A stretch of DNA of 64,000 nucleotides from Antarcticibacterium arcticum (GTDB taxonomy: Bacteria > Bacteroidota > Bacteroidia > Flavobacteriales > Flavobacteriaceae), in the NCBI RefSeq assembly GCF_007993795.1, contig NZ_CP042476.1:3100001-3164000 (forward strand). The letters run 5' to 3'. Shown piece by piece: positions 55,076 to 63,102 of the stretch. The translations under genes were made by a program, and so were the position numbers. Under the pieces are notes generated by a model. The model was not told the DNA's origin. It ran no database searches and saw nothing but the letters and a program-made list of their open reading frames with translations. Each line of letters starts with the position of its first letter. Within the stretch, counting starts at the first letter, position 1.

Positions 55076-55836
55076 AGGGCTTTGAACTCATATCCCTTCT
55101 GGGAGTAATGTTGAAGAACTGAAGGAAGAATTATTTTCAAATTTCCATATGCTTTTAAACTGTCGTGAAATACAACGATGCTTCCCGGTTTTGAAAAATT
55201 TTTCACCTCCTTTAAACAGGATTCCGGGTTTTTAGTTGGATTGTAATCTTCACTTATAACATCCCACATAACAATTTTGTAATCCTGTTGTTCCAATTTT
55301 CTTATTTGAATAGGGGTAATCTTTCCGAAAGGAGGCCGAAAAAGTTTTTGGCCGGTAGATGTTGGTTGTTGGAGTGGGGTTGTTTGTTGTGAATTGTTAT
55401 TGGTTGGCCGTTCCTTTGGGGTTTTGAGATAATGGAATTGAGGTTTTTTTGTTATTTCTGAAGGAGGAGCTGCAATTAATTTTTCCTGGAGTTTATCTCT
55501 AATTGTTCTCTCTGCCTGTAGAATGTTTTCCAAATAATTATCTGAGGAAGTTTTCCAGCCATTTAAATGATTAAAGGTGTGGTTGCCAATGCGGTGACCA
55601 TCAGCTAAAATCATTTTAAACACGTCAGGATGTTTATGCACATTATCTCCAATGCAGAAAAAAGTAGCTTTTGCGTCGTATTCCTTCAGAAGGGATAAGA
55701 CCCAGGGAGTAACTTCAGGAATGGGGCCATCATCAAAGGTGAGGTACAGGATTTTTTCGGTAGAAACTTTATTCCACAGCAGGGAGGGAAAAAAAATCCT
55801 TCCTGCTGTAGCAATAAACCTGTTTATGCTTGTCAT
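55072..55836 (-). CDS. polysaccharide deacetylase family protein with an unusual insert
   Basis: A 254-residue NodB-homology deacetylase. Catalytic motifs: LTFDDGPIPE near 32 (Asp-Asp pair) and HRIGNHTFNHLNGW near 81 (zinc histidines); RPPFGKITP near 167 and VMWDVISEDY near 189 are the remaining motifs, and FHDS near 224 the last. Between the second and third motifs is a proline/glutamine/asparagine-rich stretch (residues about 120-163) not seen in the compact family core. Membrane-linked or secreted status is uncertain: no clear signal peptide. Five bases separate it from the DUF2723 gene upstream, so both are transcribed together. Confidence 0.87.
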   Translation of the reverse strand: MTSINRFIATAGRIFFPSLLWNKVSTEKILYLTFDDGPIPEVTPWVLSLLKEYDAKATFFCIGDNVHKHPDVFKMILADGHRIGNHTFNHLNGWKTSSDNYLENILQAERTIRDKLQEKLIAAPPSEITKKPQFHYLKTPKERPTNNNSQQTTPLQQPTSTGQKLFRPPFGKITPIQIRKLEQQDYKIVMWDVISEDYNPTKNPESCLKEVKNFSKPGSIVVFHDSLKAYGNLKIILPSVLQHYSQKGYEFKAL

Positions 55837-55840
55837 TAAC

Positions 55841-58800
55841 TTACTCCAAAGAAATGCTGTCCAGGGAATCTATTTGCTGCATACTGCGAATTTCTCGCTC
55901 CATTTCCCCGTTCGGGGCAGGAGGCAGTTCCTGCGCATCTTCGTCATCATAAAATCCTGGGTATAAGGTAAGATAAGTGTTAAACTCTTCAGCCTTTGCA
56001 CGCCCATATTCCTGTTCGCCGTGAATGAACAATAGGTCTACAAGTGCACGGTAACGTTCCATATCTGTAATTATGTTATCTGCATTCTCAAATTGACGGT
56101 CCATATCCCACCCGCTATAGAATTTTAGATTTTCCTGATATTTAACGGCTACCTGTTCCCAGAGAGCTTTGGCTTTTTCTGGCTGTCCCACTTCAAAATA
56201 ACCGCTTATATAGGGTTCCAGCAGGGTGTAATAACCATAGAATTCTACGGGCATTTTTTCCATCGCAAGGTCCAGCATTTCTGTTGCCCTTTGGGTATCT
56301 CCTTCATTTAACAAGGCTTCTATTAAGCGGGCAATATTGCTGCGGTAAGTGATGGTGTTTTTACGGGTTTCGGGGTCATGGTAGATGTTGGGGTCTTCCA
56401 TATTGCCCCAATCCCATCCTTTTACAATATTGTACATCTTATCTGTATCTATCCTTCCCATATCATAAGGAGATCTTGGATTAACGGGAGTTCTAATTGG
56501 TACCAGCTTATAAGCTACTCCATCCAGTTGCAAGAAGTCTTTCATCCACAGATAGTCATCATTGCCAAAACTGCCCCCGGTAAAATATACAGGCCTTTTC
56601 CAGTCATTGTTGGCAATAATATCCAGCATTAACAGCCTGTTCTTGTAGATCACATTTCCTTCCAGCTTAAGGAAAATATTATCTACAATCTCATCCTCAT
56701 GTTCCGGTTTTACAATGCCATAATGAAGCACGTTTTCCCGGTTCACCGGAATTCGTATTGATTTTGTGGGAAAGGTATTCACTACCTGCCCGCTTTGTAA
56801 TTCTCCTTTTGTACCGGGGTTGTCACTTGCGATCCAATTCATCCAGTTTTTCAGAGCCATGGTGTCACGTGTCATTTCCTGGAAAATAACAAATTCATTG
56901 GTTCCGGCCCGGTATTGATGATGCTCAAGTTGTGAAGGGATAGGATCACTTGTCCAGGCTTTCCTTTTCATTTGGTCAATATACCAGTCTGTAGCAAAAA
57001 GGCTGGTGTTTACAATTCGCACGTCCCTACGGTAACCCTCAATTTGCTGGGCATACCAAAGTGCAAAGGTGTCATTGTCACCAATGGTAAATAAAATTGC
57101 ATTTTCATCTACAGAGTCCAAATACATTTTTGCCATTGCCAGGGCAGTGTATTTATTGGAACGGTCGTGATCATCCCAGTTCTGGGCGGCCATCAATGTA
57201 GGAACTGCCAGGAATGTAACGGCAATAGCTACAGGGGCTGCAATACGGGGTTTAATTTTATGGCTCAGGTAATCATAAATGGCGTATACACCAAAACCTA
57301 TCCATATTGCAAAAACATAGAAGGATCCTACCAGTGCATAATCCCTTTCCCGGGGTTCAAATGGCCGCTCATTTAAATAGATTTTAAGTGCAATTCCCGT
57401 AAAGAGGAAAAAAACGGTGAGCACCCAGAGACCTTTTTTATCCCTGTTATATTGAAAAACAATTCCTATAATTCCTAAAATAAGGGGAAGAAAGAAATAG
57501 GTATTGCGGGCTTTATTATTTTTTACGTCTGTTGGCAGGTTGTCTTGTGAACCCAGGCGCATTTCATCAATAAATTTGATGCCGCTTAGCCAGTTGCCAT
57601 TAAGATCTGAATATTGACCCTGATTGTCGCTTTGCCTTCCTACAAAATTCCACATAAAATATCTCCAGTACATATATCCTATCTGGTATTCAAAAAGGTA
57701 TCCTAAATTGGAAGAAAATGAAGGTTTTTCAACATCCAGATACTGGCTGAACTGATTGAGAAAGCTGTGGTAATCATCATAATCCAGCCTGCCCTGTGCA
57801 TAACTCTTCCTGAACTCGGTAATTGCGTTGAGTAATTGTTCTTCCCCCTGATACTCCTGTTTTACTTTGAACTCCAGCGGACCGGTAAAACGCATATAAT
57901 TGGTTGCATGTTGAGAGCTCCACATTCTGGGGAGAAAATCTTTGTGCCTGTCATCAAGATTCTGGCGGGCATTCTTATAATCGTTTACAATTACATATTT
58001 TCCCGTTTCCTCGTCCCGCTCATAATTGGGGCGGTCATCCTTATAAGGATTTTCGGGATCCAGGCCTGCGTACATTTCAGTAAACTGAGGTCCGTAAAAC
58101 AAATGAGATTCTCCGTACTGTTCGCGGTTATAATAGGCCAGAAGTTCCCGTGCATTATCGGGGCTGTTTTCATTTATAACCGTATCGGCGTTTGCCCGTA
58201 TGGGGAGCATGGTCCAACTTGAAAAACCTATAAAAATGAATAAAAGGCATAAAAACAGGGTATTTAACTGGTAATAACTTTTCCTGCGTGTATAGCGTAT
58301 TCCAAAATAAAAAGCGGTTACTATGGAAAGGAAGGCTATAATTGTTCCCCAGTTAAAAGGCAGGCCTACTGTATTGGTAAAAAATACTTCAGCATTTCCA
58401 AAGTAGGCAAGGGTATAAGGAAGTAGAAATTTGAATATAAACATTAGTACAGCTACCACCGCTATGTTGGCAACAATAAAATTGGTCACAGTAACCTTAC
58501 TGTAGTTCTTAAAGAAATAAAGGAAACCAATGGCAGGAATTGCCAGAAGAGCCATAAAATGTACCCCAAATGAAAGGCCGACTATAAAGGAAATAAGAAT
58601 TAACCACCTGTTGCCACGCGGGTTGAACATATCACGTTCCCACAACAATCCCACGTAAAATAAAATAGCCATTATACAGGCTGCCATCGCATATACTTCC
58701 GCTTCCACCGCACTAAACCAGAAACTGTCAGAAAATGTGAAAGCGAGCGAGCCTACAAATGCACTTCCAAGGATCCCAATCCTGGCGGCATTGGTGTGGT

Positions 58801-59134
58801 TCTTCACAGGGCCGGAAACTTTAAGTAATAATAAAACTATAGACCAGAACATGAACAGGATCGTAAAGGCACTTGAAAGCCCGGACATGAAATTAACCAT
58901 TAAAGCTACCTGGCTGGAATCTGCAGCGAAGGTTGCGAAGAAAGCTCCCATCATCTGGTACAGCGGTGCTCCCGGGGGATGACCTACCTCAAGGTTTGCT
59001 GAGGTTGCTATGTATTCTCCTGCATCCCAGAAACTTGCTGTGGGTTCTAAGGTTAGGGTATAGGTGGTTAGAGCGATAAAAAATACCAGCCATCCCAGTA
59101 TTTTATTCCACTTACTAAAGCTGAAATTGGTCAT
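55841..59134 (-). CDS. DUF2723 membrane protein (GT-C-type glycosyltransferase-like)
   Basis: A 1097-residue polytopic inner-membrane protein of the DUF2723 family, common in Bacteroidota. The N-terminal region has a conserved SFWDAGEYIATSANLEVGHP loop near 34-53, followed by about 12 hydrophobic segments to about 660 and then a soluble TPR-like C-terminal part (near 940-1060: EALLNEGDTQRATEMLDLAM, then GYFEVGQPEKAKALWEQV). The DE-containing first loop and the topology recall protein mannosyltransferase-type GT-C enzymes, using lipid-linked sugars. Role unproven; co-transcribed with the deacetylase, fitting surface glycan work. Confidence 0.88.
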   Translation of the reverse strand: MTNFSFSKWNKILGWLVFFIALTTYTLTLEPTASFWDAGEYIATSANLEVGHPPGAPLYQMMGAFFATFAADSSQVALMVNFMSGLSSAFTILFMFWSIVLLLLKVSGPVKNHTNAARIGILGSAFVGSLAFTFSDSFWFSAVEAEVYAMAACIMAILFYVGLLWERDMFNPRGNRWLILISFIVGLSFGVHFMALLAIPAIGFLYFFKNYSKVTVTNFIVANIAVVAVLMFIFKFLLPYTLAYFGNAEVFFTNTVGLPFNWGTIIAFLSIVTAFYFGIRYTRRKSYYQLNTLFLCLLFIFIGFSSWTMLPIRANADTVINENSPDNARELLAYYNREQYGESHLFYGPQFTEMYAGLDPENPYKDDRPNYERDEETGKYVIVNDYKNARQNLDDRHKDFLPRMWSSQHATNYMRFTGPLEFKVKQEYQGEEQLLNAITEFRKSYAQGRLDYDDYHSFLNQFSQYLDVEKPSFSSNLGYLFEYQIGYMYWRYFMWNFVGRQSDNQGQYSDLNGNWLSGIKFIDEMRLGSQDNLPTDVKNNKARNTYFFLPLILGIIGIVFQYNRDKKGLWVLTVFFLFTGIALKIYLNERPFEPRERDYALVGSFYVFAIWIGFGVYAIYDYLSHKIKPRIAAPVAIAVTFLAVPTLMAAQNWDDHDRSNKYTALAMAKMYLDSVDENAILFTIGDNDTFALWYAQQIEGYRRDVRIVNTSLFATDWYIDQMKRKAWTSDPIPSQLEHHQYRAGTNEFVIFQEMTRDTMALKNWMNWIASDNPGTKGELQSGQVVNTFPTKSIRIPVNRENVLHYGIVKPEHEDEIVDNIFLKLEGNVIYKNRLLMLDIIANNDWKRPVYFTGGSFGNDDYLWMKDFLQLDGVAYKLVPIRTPVNPRSPYDMGRIDTDKMYNIVKGWDWGNMEDPNIYHDPETRKNTITYRSNIARLIEALLNEGDTQRATEMLDLAMEKMPVEFYGYYTLLEPYISGYFEVGQPEKAKALWEQVAVKYQENLKFYSGWDMDRQFENADNIITDMERYRALVDLLFIHGEQEYGRAKAEEFNTYLTLYPGFYDDEDAQELPPAPNGEMEREIRSMQQIDSLDSISLE

Positions 59135-59279
59135 GTTTTATGGTTAGTTGAATATAATGTGGCGAATTTAAGAAATATTTAAAGGAAAGATTTTAAAACG
59201 GGATTGAAAAGGATTTATTTTTTTATAATCTGAATTTGAGGCATTAAAGAAATAAGATGAGAAAAAACAGAAAAAATGT

Positions 59280-59309
59280 TTGCGTAGAATAAACTTTGTT
59301 ATAAATTTG
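59280..59309 (+). promoter_or_regulatory. promoter of tRNA-Gln
   Basis: TTG (59280-59282), exactly 19 bases, TAAATTTG (59302-59309), 17 bases before the tRNA. Same arrangement as the tRNA-Asp promoter. Confidence 0.85.
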
Positions 59310-59326
59310 CATCCGCATTGAAACGC

Positions 59327-59399
59327 TGGCCTATGGTGTAACTGGCAACACGTCTGGTTTTGGTCCAGAAGAGTCTAGGTTCGAGCCCTAGTAGGCCAA
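59327..59399 (+). tRNA. tRNA-Gln (anticodon TTG)
   Basis: Cloverleaf by eye: acceptor TGGCCTA / TAGGCCA with discriminator A; anticodon stem TCTGG / CCAGA with loop TTTTGGT, so anticodon TTG; T-arm GGTTCGAGCC. CCA is not encoded. Confidence 0.95.
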
Positions 59400-59407
59400 C
59401 TTCAATT

Positions 59408-59437
59408 AAAAACCCGAACTTTATGTTCGGGTTTTTT
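59408..59437 (+). terminator. terminator after tRNA-Gln
   Basis: AAAACCCGAAC, five-base loop, GTTCGGGTTTT, then T. Confidence 0.85.
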
Positions 59438-59486
59438 GTTTTCAGAAATGTTTCGGCGAGAAGCTAGCCCTGAGATGAGGCGAAGG

Positions 59487-59540
59487 GAGCCCTAATAGGC
59501 CAACATCAATCAAAAACCCGAACTATGGTCCGGGTTTTTG
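59487..59540 (+). repeat. decayed second copy of the tRNA-Gln 3' end and terminator
   Basis: GAGCCCTAATAGGCCAAC at 59487-59504 matches the last part of tRNA-Gln (GAGCCCTAGTAGGCCAAC at 59383-59400) at 17 of 18 positions. The match continues through ATCAATCAAAAACCCGAAC and into a second, less perfect terminator. The region before (59450-59486) only weakly resembles the tRNA anticodon arm and lacks a cloverleaf. It looks like either a degenerated tandem tRNA or the scar of an integration event. Confidence 0.75.
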
Positions 59541-59612
59541 ATTTTTTTCAAATTTAATGAAGGGGTAGTTGAAGTTTGGTTGAAAGAGGCCTAACAGCTT
59601 GCTGCCGGAGGC

Positions 59613-60908
59613 TTAATTCTTTTCCCTAAGCACATCCAAAACTCTCTCCAGGGCCATTCCACGAGAGCCTTTTATCAATATGTAACCTTGTGTAGGTTTC
59701 TGGTGCTTTAATGCTTCAGAGAGGTCTGTGAAGGTTTCATATGTTTCAATATTGGATTTGTGAGAATGGGTCTTAAAAAAATTGCTACCAACAAGGTAGA
59801 TTTTCGCCAGATCCATTTTTTCCAGGGTTAAAACTATTTGTTGGTGCTCTTCTGCAGAAGCACTCCCCAATTCAAACATATCTCCTAAAATAACTATCTT
59901 GTCTTTAGCCGGATTTTTGCTAAAACTTTCGAGAGCAGCTTTCATACTGGTAGGATTGGCATTATAGGCGTCCATTAACAATGTAAGCCCGCCAACTTTA
60001 ATGATCTGCGATCTGTTATTGGTTGGTATGTAGGAACCTATAGCCTGGGAGATCGAATTCTCATTTACCTTAAAATATTTGCCAATACAAATGGCTGCAG
60101 CTATATTCACAGAATTATAGCTGCCGGTAAGGGTGCTTTTATAAAGATGGTTATCTATGCTCACCTGCGCAGTTTGGGAATCATATAAATATTCTGCCTT
60201 TACATCAACATTTTTCCCGGTACCGAAGGTAAAGGAATGTTCATATGAACTTTGGGCAACCTGAACGGGATCGTCTGCATTTAAAAAGATCACCCCCTTG
60301 TGTGCTTTTATATGATCATACATTTCGCTTTTGGCTTTAATAACCCCTTCTATGCTGCCAAAGCCTTCCAAATGAGCTTTTCCAAAATTGGTGATGTAGC
60401 CATAATTGGGCAAAGCAATTTCACACAAATGCTTTATTTCTCCGGCATGGTTAGCACCCATTTCGACAATGCCAAAATCTGTAGTTCTTTTCATTGACAA
60501 TAATGTCAATGGCACTCCAATATGATTATTTAGATTTCCTGTGGTCGCGGCGGTATCAAATTTTTTTCTAAGCACTGCATGGATAAGTTCTTTGGTGGTT
60601 GTCTTACCATTACTACCGGTGATGGCCAATATGGGGATATTAAGATACTTGCGATGGAAGCGGGCCAGTTGCTGCAGGGTTTCCAGGACATTTCCTACAA
60701 CTATATACCGGTCGTTCTGAGCGTATTTTACCTCATCTATTATCGCATACCCGGCACTTTTTTTAATAGCTTGCCACGCAAAGGTATTGCCGTTAAAATT
60801 ATCCCCTTTCAGGGCAAAGAATAACTGGTTAGTTTTGACGCTGCGTGTGTCTGTAGTTATTCCTTTGCTTTGAAGGAACAGTTGATGTAATTGCTCAATT
60901 TTCATCAC
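59613..60908 (-). CDS. murF: UDP-N-acetylmuramoyl-tripeptide-D-alanyl-D-alanine ligase
   Basis: MurF adds D-Ala-D-Ala to the muramoyl tripeptide, the last cytoplasmic step of peptidoglycan precursor synthesis. The 431-residue protein has the TDTRSVKTNQLFFALKG start, ATP-binding GSNGKTTTKELIHA near 107, GIVEMGANHAGEI near 162 and DAYNANPTSMKAAL near 318. It is downstream of gldJ on the same strand, as in other gliding flavobacteria. Complete; ATG start. Confidence 0.96.
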   Translation of the reverse strand: MMKIEQLHQLFLQSKGITTDTRSVKTNQLFFALKGDNFNGNTFAWQAIKKSAGYAIIDEVKYAQNDRYIVVGNVLETLQQLARFHRKYLNIPILAITGSNGKTTTKELIHAVLRKKFDTAATTGNLNNHIGVPLTLLSMKRTTDFGIVEMGANHAGEIKHLCEIALPNYGYITNFGKAHLEGFGSIEGVIKAKSEMYDHIKAHKGVIFLNADDPVQVAQSSYEHSFTFGTGKNVDVKAEYLYDSQTAQVSIDNHLYKSTLTGSYNSVNIAAAICIGKYFKVNENSISQAIGSYIPTNNRSQIIKVGGLTLLMDAYNANPTSMKAALESFSKNPAKDKIVILGDMFELGSASAEEHQQIVLTLEKMDLAKIYLVGSNFFKTHSHKSNIETYETFTDLSEALKHQKPTQGYILIKGSRGMALERVLDVLREKN

Positions 60909-60979
60909 GGGAAATTATAAAAAAGAAACGGTTTAAAAAGTAGGATGTTTCGCTTTTTAATGATTTTCAGAAAAGAATC

Positions 60980-61017
60980 CGAAAAAATTAAACTTATAAA
61001 GTTACTCCTTTATAAGT
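60980..61017 (-). terminator. hairpins and terminator between gldJ and murF
   Basis: Perfect ten-base stem ACTTATAAAG / CTTTATAAGT (60992-61001 with 61008-61017) followed on the minus strand by TTAATTTTTT. A second small hairpin CCCCG / CGGGG (61018-61033) precedes it. A likely terminator for gldJ, so murF may rely on read-through or its own promoter. Confidence 0.6.
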
Positions 61018-61079
61018 CCCCGTTAAACCGGGGTTGCAAAACAATACTTTTTAAACCGTCTTTAAGAGTTTATGCGGTA

Positions 61080-62750
61080 TTAATTTCTTGCTGTTTTATT
61101 TTTGGCCTGTGATTTTGATCCCACGCGGGACATTGCATTTCTAAACCCAATATAATCAGTGGCCATATCCTGTGGAAAATATCTTCTTTGAGCCGGATCC
61201 AGCCAATAAGCTCTGTCTCTCCAGGAGCCTCCTTTATAGACTCTTACTTCATCGCTTACAAGAGTGGTTCTCTTGGAATCATCGTGCTTTGGTTTTATAA
61301 CTCCCATACTATCTGCTTCGGTAGTAAATTGCGGGGAGTTATACATTCTTTGAGATGATGTTGAGATCTCGTTGAAAGGTTCAAAATATCTTGAAGACCG
61401 CTTATCTCCATCTCTGAAGTTTCTTTGGTCACTATCATCATAGTTAGTTCTCAAATAAGTGTCTGTTTCGTCAATAGGCACCTGGGCTATTTGACCTGGA
61501 AGCGCACGGGCAACTATACGGCCATTACTTAATGTGTCATATACAACTTCATTTGGAGAAACTATTTTTACCGTTCCATCTTCATTGATCTCATTTTTGG
61601 TATATACGTTACCACGGTAATAGTTAAAGTCATTAAACTCATCATCTACAATAGGACGATAAACATCGGCAACCCACTCAGCTACGTTTCCGGCCATATC
61701 ATAAAGGCCAAAATCGTTGGGCTCATAAGATTTCACCTCGGCAGTAATATCTGCACCATCATCACTCCAGCCTGCAATTCCACCGTAATCTCCGGCTCCC
61801 TGCTTGAAGTTAGCCAATTGATCGCCTTGTCTTTTAGTATCACCAGATCTGGTATATTGACCATCCCAAGGGTATTTTTTTCTTCCTCGGTACGTATTGT
61901 ATTCACGTATACCAACCATTCCTAAAGCTGCATATTCCCATTCGGCTTCGGTGGGAAGTCTGTATTCCGGTAACAACACTCCGTCTTTTCTTTGAACATA
62001 AATGTTCTTAGCCTCTCCACCATCGGTAGCCTGAGTTCCCAGTTTGTCCGCATTCTTACCTCCACGGGTAATTTCATCGCTTCCTCCGTAAGTTTGAGTA
62101 GGCGCATTCAAATAAGTTTCGGTATCAAAAGTAGCTTCGGCAGAAACATCGTTGTAACGTGCTCCTTCTTTGGTGTAGCCCTTTTTCTCCAGCATTAGTT
62201 CATTCACGCGGTTGGTTCTCCATTTGCTGAACTCGGCAGCCTGGATCCAGCTTACACCTACAACCGGATAATTTGCATATGCAGGGTGGCGCAGGTAGTT
62301 GTTTACCATTGTTTCATTGAAACCTAAACGGTTTCTCCAAACAAGAGTATCCGGCACTGCTCCATTATATATATGTTTATAATTTTCCTGAGATGGAGGG
62401 AATATGCTCTTTAACCAATCCAGGTACTCCATGTACATCATGTTTGTCACCTCGGTCTCGTCCATATAAAAGGACTGCACGTGTTGTTGAGTAGGGGTAT
62501 TGTTCCAGTCATGCATTACATCATCCTGAACCCTTCCCATAGTGTAGGTGCCGCCTTCAACAAATACTAAACCGGGGCCGGTTTCCTGCTCTTTAAAGTC
62601 GGTATTATATTGAAAACCTCCATCTTTTGAATTAATGTCCCAACCTGTAGCCCGGGAATTATTCTTGTATTTATTATTGGAGTTACAACTTAAAAGACTA
62701 ACGCCTATGGCGATAGTAAAAAATGTTTTAAAGGCTACATTGGTCCTCAT
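61080..62750 (-). CDS. gldJ: gliding motility lipoprotein GldJ
   Basis: GldJ is an outer-membrane-associated lipoprotein of 556 residues needed for gliding and T9SS function, stabilising GldK and its complex. A lipobox SLLSC (Cys22) is followed by a formylglycine-generating-enzyme (SUMF1-type) fold: GLVFVEGGTYTMGRVQDD near 55, FYMDETEVTNMMYMEYLDWL near 95, YPVVGVSWIQAAEFSKWRT near 160, LPTEAEWEYAALGM near 265, and GSWRDRAYWLDPAQRRYF near 512. The fold is structural here; the catalytic cysteines of true FGE are not evident. Normal length, with its own consensus promoter. Confidence 0.96.
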   Translation of the reverse strand: MRTNVAFKTFFTIAIGVSLLSCNSNNKYKNNSRATGWDINSKDGGFQYNTDFKEQETGPGLVFVEGGTYTMGRVQDDVMHDWNNTPTQQHVQSFYMDETEVTNMMYMEYLDWLKSIFPPSQENYKHIYNGAVPDTLVWRNRLGFNETMVNNYLRHPAYANYPVVGVSWIQAAEFSKWRTNRVNELMLEKKGYTKEGARYNDVSAEATFDTETYLNAPTQTYGGSDEITRGGKNADKLGTQATDGGEAKNIYVQRKDGVLLPEYRLPTEAEWEYAALGMVGIREYNTYRGRKKYPWDGQYTRSGDTKRQGDQLANFKQGAGDYGGIAGWSDDGADITAEVKSYEPNDFGLYDMAGNVAEWVADVYRPIVDDEFNDFNYYRGNVYTKNEINEDGTVKIVSPNEVVYDTLSNGRIVARALPGQIAQVPIDETDTYLRTNYDDSDQRNFRDGDKRSSRYFEPFNEISTSSQRMYNSPQFTTEADSMGVIKPKHDDSKRTTLVSDEVRVYKGGSWRDRAYWLDPAQRRYFPQDMATDYIGFRNAMSRVGSKSQAKNKTARN

Positions 62751-62803
62751 ATTCTTATTCGCTTTATGTAGTAATTTAGGCCTTGCAATATAGTAATTAA
62801 CGG

Positions 62804-62834
62804 CAAAAGTACAAGATTATTTTATATGATTCAA
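62804..62834 (-). promoter_or_regulatory. promoter of gldJ
   Basis: On the minus strand TTG (62834-62832), 20 bases, TACTTTTG (62811-62804); full match to the Bacteroidota consensus. Confidence 0.75.
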
Positions 62835-63075
62835 AATCCTGTAATTCGCTAATATTCTTAAGAGTGCACTTTGGGGGGAGGGCCCCTTTAAATGGTAGAA
62901 ATACCGGTTTTTACCAATAGGTGGAAATAAATTTTTAATAATTAATTGAGAGTGAGCTTAAAATACAATAATAGTGTAATTCTACAGTTATTGTTTTAAG
63001 AAGTTTTTTAAGGGAATATTTTTATTTTCACCCTACATTTGATAAAAGCCCTTTCTCTTAACAAGAATAAAAATA

Positions 63076-63083
63076 TATATTTG
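63076..63083 (+). promoter_or_regulatory. possible -7 box of porV
   Basis: TATATTTG, 20 bases before the porV ATG. A second TACATTTG at 63034-63041 is another candidate. Neither has a TTG at the correct distance. The rest of the 62751-63102 gap shows a G/C-rich patch near 62874 and no gene. Confidence 0.4.
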
Positions 63084-63102
63084 TTAAACACAAATTAATG
63101 TG

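Noticed and set aside
59450..59504. A functional second tRNA-Gln
   Set aside because: Only the 3' end matches; no complete acceptor, D-arm or anticodon stem can be folded.
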